From assembly GCF_001651855.1 (NCBI RefSeq), contig NZ_LNQC01000041.1, positions 1 to 64,000 on the forward strand: a stretch of DNA of 64,000 nucleotides, in the 5' to 3' direction. The notes beneath the pieces were generated by a model. The model did not search any database, was not told the DNA's origin, and worked only from the letters and a program-made list of their open reading frames with translations. The position numbers and the translations under genes were made by a program. Positions 1 through 8,030 of the stretch are shown here, in pieces. Numbering within the stretch: the first letter of the stretch is position 1; every line of letters starts with the position of its first letter. Origin of the DNA: Sinorhizobium americanum. GTDB lineage: Bacteria; Pseudomonadota; Alphaproteobacteria; Rhizobiales; Rhizobiaceae.

Positions 1-185
1 ATGAAACGCTTCATCCCGACCCCCGCTCAACGGGAATCACTCTATCATATCAACACGTTTCCACACAGGCTCGGTCGAACTCTGCCGTCTACAAGGTGCC
101 CGTCAACGACTGTGTTCTGCAACCGTGCCATGCCGGTACTATGGCGCTTAGCGCTTCTTTTCGTCCTCACCCGAACCAACCTCAG

Positions 186-1538
186 TTAAGCCGCCTTGCT
201 GTGCGTGCGCCTCGACTGCTCGATATAGGCGTCGAAGGCGGCTGCGACGACACGAATGAGGAAGCGTCCCTCCTCGCGGAGCCGGATGACACCGTCGGCA
301 TTGTCGAGGATGCCGTCATCTTCAAGCATTGCGAGCTTGGTGTTGCCCTGGAGCAGGAGTTGCGGATCGAAGCCGTGTGCCGTGGCAATCGCTGGAACAT
401 CGGCGCCGAAGTCGCACATCAGCCGTTCGATGATGCTTGCCCTGAGCCGATCTTCGGCCGTCAGCCGATAGCCCTTCACCGTTGCCAGCCGACCCGACGC
501 GATGTGCTGGGCGTAGAGCCCAGGTGGCACCTCGTTCTGCACATAGCCGCCCGCCATCCGGCCGATTGCCGAGGCGCCGAGGCCGATGAGAGTCTCGCAG
601 GCATCTGTGGTGTAGCCCTGGAAATTGCGGTGCAGTTGACCTCTTGCCTGGGCGATCGCCAGGCTGTCGTCCGGCCGGGCGAAATGGTCGAGGCCGATGC
701 GGCGGTAGCCGGCGGCGACGAGGGTCGCGGCGATCGCCTCGGCCTGGGCGATGCGGCCCTCCGCATCGGCAAGCGCAGCCTCGTCGATCAGTTTCTGGTG
801 CTTCTTGAAGTTCGGGATATGGGCATAGCCGAAGACGGCGAAACGCTCGGGTCCCATGCGGACAGCGGCTTGCGCCGTCGCGATGCAGGACTCGACCGTC
901 TGGTGCGGCAGGCCGTAGATCAGATCGAAATTGATGCTGTCGACGCCGGCTGTGCGCAGCCGCGTGACCGCATCCAAGGTCTGTTCCTCGCTCTGGATGC
1001 GGTTGATCGCCTTTTGCACGACCGGATCGAAGCTCTGAACGCCGAGACTTGTGCGGCAGACGCCGGCCTCGCCGAGAGCCTTTGCCATGTCCGGTTCCAG
1101 GGTGCGCGGGTCGATTTCGACCGCAATTTCAGCCGTGTTGGCGAAATCGGAGTGCTCGCGCAGGAGTGCTGTTAGCCGCAGGAACTCCTCCGGCCGCATG
1201 ATCGTCGGCGTTCCCCCGCCGAAATGGACGTGATCGATGGTAAGCGGCGCACGCGTTCTTGCTGAGACGAGGCGGACTTCCTCGCGCAGCATGTCGAGGT
1301 AATCGAGGATCGGCCGGTCGCGCTGGGTGATCGTCGTGTGGCAGCCGCAGTACCAGCACATCGAACGACAGAAAGGGATGTGCAGGTAAAGAGATGCCGG
1401 CTTGTCCAGCGGCGCGGCGTCAAGCCAGCCGCCATAGGTGTCGGCGTCGACGGCGGGCGAGAAACGCGGCGCCGTCGGGTAGCTCGTGTAGCGCGGCAGG
1501 CGCGCCTCGCCATATTTCGCGACAAGGAACGGTTGCAT
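186..1538 (-). CDS. hemN: Oxygen-independent coproporphyrinogen III oxidase
   Basis: Radical-SAM enzyme that decarboxylates coproporphyrinogen III to protoporphyrinogen IX without O2, supplying haem under microaerobic or denitrifying conditions. The 450-aa product has the HemN-type cluster motif CRSMCWYC (C57, C61, C64) followed by GC, then HFGGGTPT and the SINFDLIYGLP segment typical of the family. I chose the ATG at 1538 because the protein from there begins MQPFLVAKYGEARLPRYTSYP, like other HemN proteins; a longer reading frame to 1664 adds a non-conserved tail. An FNR-type box at 1605-1618 lies about 73 bp upstream of this start, which suits activation by FixK/NnrR. It is transcribed away from the DUF2249 cassette. 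Very sure of the family. Confidence 0.95.
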   Translation of the reverse strand: MQPFLVAKYGEARLPRYTSYPTAPRFSPAVDADTYGGWLDAAPLDKPASLYLHIPFCRSMCWYCGCHTTITQRDRPILDYLDMLREEVRLVSARTRAPLTIDHVHFGGGTPTIMRPEEFLRLTALLREHSDFANTAEIAVEIDPRTLEPDMAKALGEAGVCRTSLGVQSFDPVVQKAINRIQSEEQTLDAVTRLRTAGVDSINFDLIYGLPHQTVESCIATAQAAVRMGPERFAVFGYAHIPNFKKHQKLIDEAALADAEGRIAQAEAIAATLVAAGYRRIGLDHFARPDDSLAIAQARGQLHRNFQGYTTDACETLIGLGASAIGRMAGGYVQNEVPPGLYAQHIASGRLATVKGYRLTAEDRLRASIIERLMCDFGADVPAIATAHGFDPQLLLQGNTKLAMLEDDGILDNADGVIRLREEGRFLIRVVAAAFDAYIEQSRRTHSKAA

Positions 1539-1604
1539 GAAGAATCCTTCCGGTGCGGGAGAGCAGGTTGAACGCCATCCTAGAGGCGCACCGGATCCGT
1601 CTCT

Positions 1605-1618
1605 TTGACCAATATCAA
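1605..1618. promoter_or_regulatory. FNR/FixK-type box between hemN and the DUF2249 cassette
   Basis: TTGACCAATATCAA, an inverted repeat with TTGA and TCAA half-sites. It is centred about 73 bp from the hemN start on the minus strand, leaving room for a class II promoter. It could also serve the plus-strand DUF2249 gene at 1770. The half-sites match the FixK/FNR consensus TTGAT-N4-ATCAA with one change. Confidence 0.75.
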
Positions 1619-1769
1619 GGAAAAGGACGAAGGAGCTTCTCGCGAATTGTTTGCTCACCGTCAAAGTGTCCGAGCGGGCCTGAAGCTACGGTCGGCCAAG
1701 TTCCGGCAGGGTGAGCCGCCGTCATGCCGGAGCAGACGAGGGGCGGCCATAAAGAGAATTGCCACGACA

Positions 1770-2045
1770 ATGACGGACACAAAGCCATCTATCGACGTTC
1801 GCACCGTTCCGCCGCGCGAGCGTCATCCGCGAATTTTCGGCATGCTCGGCGCACTGCTGCCGGGCGGTTCGATGCAGGTCACCAGCGACCACGACCCGCG
1901 CCCCCTCCATTACCAGTTGGAAACGAATTTTCCGGGCCAGTTCGGCTGGGATTATCTGGAAGAGGGACCGGAGATATGGCGCGTCGAAATCGCTCGCCTG
2001 GAAGACGGGGCGGGTTGCGAATGCTGCTGCGGGTCGGATCATTGA
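1770..2045 (+). CDS. DUF2249 domain protein (single domain)
   Basis: A 91-aa protein that is almost entirely one DUF2249 domain: IDVRTVPPRERHPRIF near the N-terminus, then DHDPRPLHYQ, FGWDYLEEGPEIWRVEI and a cysteine-rich tail ECCCGSD. The ATG at 1770 was preferred over an earlier start at 1605 because homologous sequence begins right at the DVR motif. The function of DUF2249 is not established; such proteins occur beside denitrification and anaerobic haem genes. The tail CECCCG could bind a metal, which is inference. It is the first gene of a tight plus-strand run continuing with the membrane protein about 35 bp downstream. Confidence 0.85.
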   Translation: MTDTKPSIDVRTVPPRERHPRIFGMLGALLPGGSMQVTSDHDPRPLHYQLETNFPGQFGWDYLEEGPEIWRVEIARLEDGAGCECCCGSDH

Positions 2046-2079
2046 CCCGCTTCAGCTGCACGCGGTGATCTCAAGACGG

Positions 2080-3447
2080 ATGAGGCGAATGCCGGGCGCC
2101 ACGCTTTCCCGATGGACGATGTCCTATTTCGCTGCCGCCTGCCTGTTCCTGCTGATCGGCGAGGTCATGATGGTGACGGGTTGCGGCTATCCGGTCGTGG
2201 CCATCGATGCTCCGGAAACCTTGGCGCTTGTCCACGTTCTCGCCATCGGCTGGCTGAGCCTGCTGATGGTGGGAGCGCTCCTGCAATTCGTGCCGGTGCT
2301 GGTCGCCGCGCCGTTACGCGGCCGGCGGCTTGCGCTACCGGTCCTGCTACTCCTCGTCACGGGGCTCCTCCTGCTCGCCGGCGGCTTTGGTGCCCTGGCG
2401 GGTGTTGGCGTGCTTTCGCCCGCCATGCTGCCGCTCGGCGCGTTGCTTCTGGTCACCGGCTTCGGGCTTGCCGCCGCGATGCTGGCCGCAACACTTTTTG
2501 CAGCGCGCCCGCTACCGCTGCCGGCTCGTTTCGTCGGCCTCGGCCTGCTCGCGCTGGTGGCGACGGCTCTGATCGGCGCCGCTTTTGCACTCGCCCTTTC
2601 GGGCACTGTCGCGACCGGCCCCCTCATCAGGCTGCTCGTTCATGGCGTACCGCTCCACGCCGCCTCGGGTCTCGGCGGCTGGTTGACCCTCACGGCCGTC
2701 GGGGTCAGCTATCGACTGCTGCCGATGTTCATGCTTGCGCCCGAGGAAGCGCACGGCACGTCCCATTTCGTCTGGTGGGTAGGCAGCGCCGCACTGGCGC
2801 TCGTCGCGGCCCGCACCGCCTGGCTTGTCCTCGATGCCTCGGCCGTGGAGGAACCGCTCGCGCTTGCAGCGCTTCTTGCCGCTGCCGCCGTCATTCTCTA
2901 CTGCGCCGATGTGATCCGCTTGTTTCGCGAGCGCCGGCGCAGGGCGGTGGAACTCAACATCCGCGCCAGCTATGCAGCGTTTGCCGCGCTTCTCCTGTCC
3001 GTGGTGCTGTTTATCATTCCGGGCACAAGGGCCGCGGCCGGCGAGGGGGCTGCGGCTCTCGTCTATCTTTTCGTCTTCGGCTGGCTTACCGGACTGGGGC
3101 TCGCCCAGCTTTACAAGATCGTTCCCTTCCTGACCTGGCTCGAATGCTATGGCACCGTTCTCGGCCGCGCCGCGGTTCCCCGTGTGCAGGATCTGGTCCG
3201 CGAGGGCCGCTCGAGCCTCTGGTTCTGCCTCTACTACGGCGCCGTGACGGCGGCCACGGGGTCGCTTTTTGCCGGAAGCGCCCCCTGGTTTCGCGCTGCG
3301 CTGCTGCTGCAGCTCGTCGCCACCGTCGGCCTCACGGCGGAACTCGTGCGCGCTCGGATGCTTTCATCCGTTGCCGAGCCCCTTCGTTTCCCGCTCGGGG
3401 CGCCCAGACCCAATCTCTTTCTTCCAATCTCTCGACAACAGGAGTGA
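2080..3447 (+). CDS. Polytopic membrane protein, haem-copper-subunit-I-like
   Basis: A 455-aa, very hydrophobic protein with about twelve predicted membrane segments. Histidines fall within or at the edge of helices in LVHVLAIGWLSLLMVGALLQ and LVHGVPLHAASGLGG, the kind of H-x(n)-GW-x(n)-GA pattern seen in cbb3/NO-reductase subunit I relatives and in some NnrS-like proteins. I could not see the full set of copper-centre ligands, so I do not call it an oxidase. The start is uncertain: GTG at 2065, ATG at 2080 or ATG at 2089. It lies between two DUF2249 genes and only 3 bp from the second, so the products probably work together. Role inferred as haem- or NO-related. Confidence 0.7.
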   Translation: MRRMPGATLSRWTMSYFAAACLFLLIGEVMMVTGCGYPVVAIDAPETLALVHVLAIGWLSLLMVGALLQFVPVLVAAPLRGRRLALPVLLLLVTGLLLLAGGFGALAGVGVLSPAMLPLGALLLVTGFGLAAAMLAATLFAARPLPLPARFVGLGLLALVATALIGAAFALALSGTVATGPLIRLLVHGVPLHAASGLGGWLTLTAVGVSYRLLPMFMLAPEEAHGTSHFVWWVGSAALALVAARTAWLVLDASAVEEPLALAALLAAAAVILYCADVIRLFRERRRRAVELNIRASYAAFAALLLSVVLFIIPGTRAAAGEGAAALVYLFVFGWLTGLGLAQLYKIVPFLTWLECYGTVLGRAAVPRVQDLVREGRSSLWFCLYYGAVTAATGSLFAGSAPWFRAALLLQLVATVGLTAELVRARMLSSVAEPLRFPLGAPRPNLFLPISRQQE

Positions 3448-3450
3448 TCA

Positions 3451-3972
3451 ATGAACCCTGCACCCCGAGACCTCGACGTTCGGCCTCTATTGAGGAGCGG
3501 CGGCGAGCCGTTCCAGGCCATCATGGAGGCGGTCAGCGGCCTTGCGCCCGGTCAGGCTTTGCGGCTTTTCGCGCCTTTCCGTCCGCAGCCGCTGTTCAAG
3601 GTGATGGAAAGCCGCGGCTTCGGCCATGCGGCGAAAGAGATCGAAGGCGGCGACTGGGAGGTTCTGTTCACGCCGCAGGAGACGGCCCCGGTCGAAGTGT
3701 CCGCCGATGCACAAGATCCTGAGGCCTGGCCGGATCCGAGCGAGCATCTCGATCTGACGGAGCTCGACCCGCCCGAGCCGATGGTGCGCATTCTCGCCGC
3801 GGTCGAGCGGCTGCAGCCAGGCCAAGTCCTTTTCGCCCTGCTTTCGCGCGAGCCGGTCTTCCTCTTCCCCGAGCTTGCCAGCCGCGGCCATCAGTGGGCG
3901 GGCAATTTCGACGAAAGCCGCACCACGTTCCGGATATTCGTCCGCTCTGGCGGGAAGGGGGTGACATCATGA
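3451..3972 (+). CDS. Tandem DUF2249 protein
   Basis: A 173-aa soluble protein built of two DUF2249-like repeats: residues about 8-73 (LDVRPLLRSGGEPFQ to GGDWEVLFTP) and about 100-167 (LDLTELDPPEPMVR to FRIFVRSGG), joined by an acidic linker. Each repeat has the family's GQ-x(3)-L/R-P-x-PLF core and an F/W-terminated strand. No cysteine motif is visible. It starts 3 bp after the membrane-protein stop and overlaps the DUF59 gene by ATGA, so it belongs to the same operon. Biochemical role unknown. Confidence 0.85.
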   Translation: MNPAPRDLDVRPLLRSGGEPFQAIMEAVSGLAPGQALRLFAPFRPQPLFKVMESRGFGHAAKEIEGGDWEVLFTPQETAPVEVSADAQDPEAWPDPSEHLDLTELDPPEPMVRILAAVERLQPGQVLFALLSREPVFLFPELASRGHQWAGNFDESRTTFRIFVRSGGKGVTS

Positions 3973-4262
3973 CCGAAGCGTTGAACGAGACGGTCTGCGG
4001 CGCGATCCGCGACGCGCTCCGCATGATCATCGATCCCGAACTGGGTCGCAACATCGTCGACCTCGGCCTCATCTACGACGTCTCCGTCGAGGATGGTGGC
4101 ATCGCCCATGTGACGATGACGACGACCACGAAGGGATGTCCGGCCAGTGAATATCTGAAGGAGGCGGTCCGCAACTGCGTCTGGTATGTGCCGGGCGTGG
4201 AATATGCCGAAGTCCGGTTGACCTACGAGCCAGCCTGGACAACGGAGATGATGATGAACTGA
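3969..4262 (+). CDS. DUF59 / MIP18-family iron-sulfur maturation-type protein
   Basis: A 97-aa protein with the DUF59 layout: helical start AIRDALRMIIDPELGRNIVDLGLIY, strands, then TTTTKGCPASEYLKEAVRN with the conserved cysteine, and a final VRLTYEPAW strand. The family (SufT, PaaD N-terminal part, MIP18) assists assembly or insertion of Fe-S clusters. Its ATG overlaps the preceding stop (ATGA), indicating translational coupling to the tandem DUF2249 gene. Being at the end of a denitrification cassette suggests service to a metalloprotein made there, which is inference. Confidence 0.85.
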   Translation: MTEALNETVCGAIRDALRMIIDPELGRNIVDLGLIYDVSVEDGGIAHVTMTTTTKGCPASEYLKEAVRNCVWYVPGVEYAEVRLTYEPAWTTEMMMN

Positions 4263-4291
4263 GGCTTCACGATGAGTTTCAGAGATACGGG

Positions 4292-4323
4292 AACGGCCCG
4301 GGAGTTGACATCTCGGGCCGTTT
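4292..4323. terminator. Bidirectional terminator-like hairpin
   Basis: AACGGCCCGGGA pairs with TCTCGGGCCGTT around an eight-base loop, with one G-U pair. It lies between the convergent DUF59 gene and nnrS. T tracts are short on both sides, so efficiency is uncertain. Confidence 0.55.
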
Positions 4324-4347
4324 CGCTGTGAACAGATAGCGTGGCAA

Positions 4348-5559
4348 TCAGCGGAGCGTCCTGCGCTTGCGGACGAGGATCGGGCCGTATTCGAGGCAGA
4401 ACAGCGCGAAGGCCAGGATCCAGAGGCCCCCGGACACGGCGTAGAGGGCAGTCGCCGCCTCGGGCAGCACTTCTGCAAGCGGCCGCAGCACGGCCGCGAG
4501 CAGGATGGCGGCGTAGGAGGCGATCGTCGGGCGCGACGCCGACAACGCATGTCCGGTATGGCCGCGGCTCGCCCGCGTCATCACCGCCAGCATCATCGAG
4601 GCGATCGCCCCGACCGTCAGCACATGCATGACGGAGTGCTCCTCGACGAAACCGAGCGCCGCGAAGCCGATTGCAGCGAAGCCCAGGGGAACGAAGGCAT
4701 AGGCCAGGTGCAGGATGACGAGCAGCTGTTCCGGCCAAGTGGCCCAGCCCCGCCAGCGTCCGAGACGGATGAAGTGCAGCAGGGCTGCGGCAAGGCCCGT
4801 AAGCGCCGTGGCCGGATGCTCCGGCAAGAGCGTCCACGAGCCGAGTGCGGCAATCCCTGCGAGGATCGTGAGCGTATCGAAGCGATTGTAGGGAACCGGA
4901 AAGTCGGTTCGGCCGAAGCGGTTCAGCCAATTGCGGGTGAAGCTCGGCAGGATTCGCCCGCCGACGATGGTAACGAGCGCCACATAGGCCGAGATGCCGA
5001 GGCGCATCGCAACATGCGCATGATCACCGGTGATCACCGCCACATGAAAGCAGGCATTGGCGAGAGACAGGGCCAGGAGACCGCCGAGCACCTTCAAGTC
5101 CTTCCATTTGCGGCCGGCGATCACCTCGCGGGCGCAGATCAGAAGCAGCGCTGGAAGGAACAGACTGTCGATCGCCGCCGCGGCCGGAACGCCGATCGCA
5201 TCCGGCGCAAGCAGGGCGGCGCGTCCCGCCAGCCAGAGAGCGAACAGTCCGGCGAGCGGCCAACCCGAGACCGGCAGGCGGCCGGTCCAGTTCGGCACTG
5301 CCGTCAGGAGAAAACCGGCAAGAACGGCGGAGGCGAAGCCGAACAGCATTTCATGCGCATGCCAGGCGTGAGCGCCGTAGCTGCCGCCTAGTTCGAAATG
5401 ACCGGCGAGTGCGGCGATCCACAGGCTCATGGCGGAGATCGCCCAGAGCGCCGCTCCGAGGAAAAACGGCCGGAAACCGTATGAGAAAAGCACAGGCCCC
5501 GTCCGTCCCAGGCCCCGCGGGACGTGGCCGGGCCGCTCGGCCAGCTTCGATCCATTCAT
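4348..5559 (-). CDS. nnrS: NnrS family haem-copper membrane protein
   Basis: A 403-aa membrane protein with about twelve helices and the NnrS signature HAWHAHEMLFGFASAVLAGF (residues about 64-83) followed by LLTAVPNWTG. NnrS proteins bind haem and copper and are tied to protection from, or metabolism of, nitric oxide. The start at 5559 (MNGSKLAER) has a good CAGGAG site; a longer frame to 5703 lacks NnrS similarity. An NnrR-type box (5617-5630) is centred about 64 bp upstream. It faces nirK divergently, so one intergenic region controls both NO production and NO handling. Confidence 0.92.
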   Translation of the reverse strand: MNGSKLAERPGHVPRGLGRTGPVLFSYGFRPFFLGAALWAISAMSLWIAALAGHFELGGSYGAHAWHAHEMLFGFASAVLAGFLLTAVPNWTGRLPVSGWPLAGLFALWLAGRAALLAPDAIGVPAAAAIDSLFLPALLLICAREVIAGRKWKDLKVLGGLLALSLANACFHVAVITGDHAHVAMRLGISAYVALVTIVGGRILPSFTRNWLNRFGRTDFPVPYNRFDTLTILAGIAALGSWTLLPEHPATALTGLAAALLHFIRLGRWRGWATWPEQLLVILHLAYAFVPLGFAAIGFAALGFVEEHSVMHVLTVGAIASMMLAVMTRASRGHTGHALSASRPTIASYAAILLAAVLRPLAEVLPEAATALYAVSGGLWILAFALFCLEYGPILVRKRRTLR

Positions 5560-5616
5560 GATTGAACTCCTGATGTTTGGCTGGCACCTGACTATCGGAG
5601 TTGCGAAAGCTCTTCT

Positions 5617-5630
5617 TTGACAAACGGCAA
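5617..5630 (-). promoter_or_regulatory. NnrR/FNR-type box upstream of nnrS
   Basis: TTGACAAACGGCAA, half-sites TTG and CAA separated by eight bases. It is centred about 64 bp before the nnrS ATG, allowing a box at about -41.5 and a leader of about 23 nt. Confidence 0.65.
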
Positions 5631-5720
5631 AGAGACGCTCGGGTGCAGCGCGCGCCTGCCTTGACCGGCAGCCCTGTCGCTGCTGCTCGCCAAAATGTCG
5701 CACCCGTACAATCTGACTGT

Positions 5721-5734
5721 TTGTTCCACCTCAA
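5721..5734 (+). promoter_or_regulatory. NnrR/FNR-type box upstream of nirK
   Basis: TTGTTCCACCTCAA, TTG-N8-CAA. It is centred about 82 bp upstream of the nirK ATG, a spacing that puts the transcription start about 40 nt before the gene if the box sits at -41.5. Its outer bases differ from FixK boxes, closer to NO-responsive NnrR sites. Confidence 0.65.
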
Positions 5735-5809
5735 AGAGTGCGGCCCCGACCCTCCTAGGATGAGAACGACCGGGCGATATTCGCTCCGTCCTTTTCAAGG
5801 AGAGGTTCC

Positions 5810-6940
5810 ATGTCTGATCAATTCCAGATGACCCGCCGCAGCATGCTGGCCGGCGCGGCGATTGCCGGCGCCCTGACGCCGCTCGTCGGCGCGGTCTCCG
5901 CGCAGGCGGAAGAGGCGGTCGCCAAGATCGCTCCCGTGGACATCGCTTCGTTGCCGCGTGTGAAGGTGGATCTCGTCAAGCCGCCCTTCGTCCATGCCCA
6001 CACGCAGAAAGCGGAAGGCGGCCCGAAGGTTGTCGAGTTCACGCTGACGATCGAGGAGAAGAAGATCGTCGTCGACGACCAGGGCACGGAAGTCCAGGCC
6101 ATGACCTTCAACGGCTCGGTTCCCGGACCGATGATGGTCGTCCACCAGGACGACTATGTCGAAGTGACGCTGATCAACCCCGAAACCAACCAACTGCAGC
6201 ACAATATCGACTTCCACTCGGCAACCGGTGCGCTCGGCGGCGGGGCGCTTACCGTTGTCAATCCGGGCGAGAGCGCCGTGCTGCGCTTCAAGGCCACCAA
6301 GACAGGCGTCTTCGTCTACCACTGCGCACCTCCCGGCATGGTGCCATGGCACGTCACCTCCGGCATGAACGGTGCGATCATGGTGCTGCCACGCGAAGGA
6401 CTGACGGACAGGCAAGGCAAGTCGCTGACCTATGACAAGGTCTATTATGTCGGCGAGCAGGATTTTTATGTGCCGCGTGATACGCAGGGCAACTACAAGA
6501 AGTACGAGAGCGCTGGCGACGCATATGCCGATACGCTGGAAGTGATGCGGACGCTGACCCCCACCCATATCGTCTTCAACGGTGCGGTGGGGGCGCTCAC
6601 CGGCGATAACGCATTGAAGGCCGCTGTGGGCGAAAAGGTGTTGATTGTCCACTCGCAGGCCAACCGCGACACCCGCCCGCATCTGATCGGCGGCCACGGC
6701 GATTATGTCTGGGCAACCGGCAAGTTCCGCAATCCTCCGGATCGCGACCAGGAGACCTGGTTCATTCCCGGCGGTACGGCGGGCGCTGCCTTCTACACCT
6801 TCGAGCAACCCGGCATTTACGCCTATGTGAACCACAACCTGATCGAGGCCTTCGAGCTCGGCGCCGCCGCCCATTTCACCGTCACCGGCGACTGGAACGA
6901 CGATCTCATGACGGCCGTGCGCGCACCGTCGGGCACCTGA
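5810..6940 (+). CDS. nirK: Copper-containing nitrite reductase
   Basis: Periplasmic NirK reduces nitrite to nitric oxide. The 376-aa precursor has a Tat signal ([19 protein letters not shown]). All copper ligands are present: H131, C172, H181 and M186 for the type 1 site, H136 and H171 for the type 2 site with D134 as catalytic aspartate. These positions are a constant 36-residue offset from the published Achromobacter/Alcaligenes numbering (95, 98, 100, 135, 136, 145, 150). The ATG at 5810 follows AAGGAGAGGTTCC. A pseudoazurin donor is encoded nearby, and nirV follows after a strong hairpin. Regulated by the box at 5721-5734. Confidence 0.97.
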   Translation: MSDQFQMTRRSMLAGAAIAGALTPLVGAVSAQAEEAVAKIAPVDIASLPRVKVDLVKPPFVHAHTQKAEGGPKVVEFTLTIEEKKIVVDDQGTEVQAMTFNGSVPGPMMVVHQDDYVEVTLINPETNQLQHNIDFHSATGALGGGALTVVNPGESAVLRFKATKTGVFVYHCAPPGMVPWHVTSGMNGAIMVLPREGLTDRQGKSLTYDKVYYVGEQDFYVPRDTQGNYKKYESAGDAYADTLEVMRTLTPTHIVFNGAVGALTGDNALKAAVGEKVLIVHSQANRDTRPHLIGGHGDYVWATGKFRNPPDRDQETWFIPGGTAGAAFYTFEQPGIYAYVNHNLIEAFELGAAAHFTVTGDWNDDLMTAVRAPSGT

Positions 6941-6955
6941 GACCGTCGCGTGCCG

Positions 6956-6985
6956 CCTGCGCCGGCGGCACTCCGCCGGCGCAGG
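6956..6985 (+). other. Perfect 13-bp hairpin between nirK and nirV
   Basis: CCTGCGCCGGCGG, loop CACT, CCGCCGGCGCAGG. There is no T tract after it, so it looks more like an mRNA-processing or stability element, or a partial terminator that lowers nirV relative to nirK, than a full intrinsic terminator. Confidence 0.7.
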
Positions 6986-7012
6986 TCATGATATCGCCGC
7001 AAGGAGGCCGTC

Positions 7013-7927
7013 ATGGCCGCGCTTTCAGAAAATCGAGACGTCACATTCCTATCGCTGGCGATCCCCACCGTTCTTTTCCTGCTTCTCGCCGGCCTCCTTG
7101 CAAAGCAAACAGGCCTCTTGTTCAACGCACCGGCCGGCATCGCACTCGATGAGCCGCCCGTCGTCCTTGTCGCTCCGCGGGACTTCGGCTACCGCGTCGC
7201 TGGCGAATTCTTCAAGAATGGTTATGCCGTCGACGGGCCGGTGGTGACGGTGCGCGTGAGCGCCCCGCTGACCATCATGAAATACCAGGTCACGGCCGGG
7301 GACTATGCGCGCTGCGTTGCGGAAGGGGCCTGTCCGCCCGCCGAGCCCGAGCATGCGCCAGCCGATCCGGCGGTGACACCGGCAGCGGGCGTCAGCTTCG
7401 ATGACGCGGAGGCCTATGCCGCCTGGTTCAGCCGGAGAACCGGGGCTGTCTGGGTGCTTCCGACGGACGAGCAACTCGCCTTTGCCGCCGGCAGCCGGTT
7501 CCCGGACGATGCCCTCGGCGTCGATCCGGACAGTTCCAATCCGGCCCTGCGTTGGCTCGCCGATTACCGGCGCGAGACGGCACGCAAGGCATCACGCGAG
7601 CCGGAGCCGCAGCCGCTTGGGCACTTCGGGGAAAGCGAGACCGGACTTGCGGACTTCGCCGGCAATGTCTGGGAATGGACGACGACCTGCAGCCGCCGCG
7701 TTACTTTGGACCGGTCGGGGGCGGTCGTCAGCGATGCCTCCTCCTGCGGGATCTATATCGCGACCGGCAAGCACCGAGCCGCGCTCAGTTCCTTCGTGCG
7801 CAATCCCAAGGGCGGCGGCTGCGCCGTCGGCGCTCCACCCGACAATGTCGGTTTCCGCCTGGTGAAGGACACGCGCTGGCATGCTCCCCTGCTGCAGGTG
7901 CTGAGGGCAAAAGGCCTGCCTTTATAA
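7013..7927 (+). CDS. nirV: NirV, formylglycine-generating-enzyme-like protein
   Basis: A 304-aa protein with one N-terminal membrane segment (FLSLAIPTVLFLLLAGLLA) and a sulfatase-modifying-factor (FGE/SUMF1) fold: YQVTAGDYARCVAEGACPP, GVSFDDAEAYAAWFSRRTG, FAGNVWEWTTTC, VGFRLVKD. NirV is the usual companion of nirK in rhizobia; its biochemical role is not settled. RBS AAGGAGG lies just before the ATG. It follows nirK by about 70 bp containing a strong hairpin, so it is probably cotranscribed but at a different level. Confidence 0.92.
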   Translation: MAALSENRDVTFLSLAIPTVLFLLLAGLLAKQTGLLFNAPAGIALDEPPVVLVAPRDFGYRVAGEFFKNGYAVDGPVVTVRVSAPLTIMKYQVTAGDYARCVAEGACPPAEPEHAPADPAVTPAAGVSFDDAEAYAAWFSRRTGAVWVLPTDEQLAFAAGSRFPDDALGVDPDSSNPALRWLADYRRETARKASREPEPQPLGHFGESETGLADFAGNVWEWTTTCSRRVTLDRSGAVVSDASSCGIYIATGKHRAALSSFVRNPKGGGCAVGAPPDNVGFRLVKDTRWHAPLLQVLRAKGLPL

Positions 7928-7928
7928 T

Positions 7929-7961
7929 GCCGGCTCTCCGGCGCCGCACCCCGGCTTTTTT
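7929..7961 (+). terminator. Possible terminator after nirV
   Basis: GCCGG and CCGGC arms flank a GC-rich inner segment and are followed by six T residues (7956-7961). The stem is short and the interior can pair in other ways. Confidence 0.4.
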
Positions 7962-8030
7962 GCCCACGTCCGCCATGGTAGAACTCGCAATCGTGGAGCG
8001 AAGGTGCGTGCGCACCGATTGGGAGATGGA

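Noticed and set aside
1-185. Open frame at the left edge
   Set aside because: No RBS, no recognisable motif and overlap with hemN's 3' flank; probably non-coding.
96-1175. A 359-aa plus-strand reading frame over hemN
   Set aside because: Antisense shadow of hemN; no homologous motifs, and hemN is complete on the minus strand.
4900-5391. Plus-strand charged frame over nnrS (280 aa)
   Set aside because: Shadow of the membrane protein on the other strand; composition is highly charged without any family motif.
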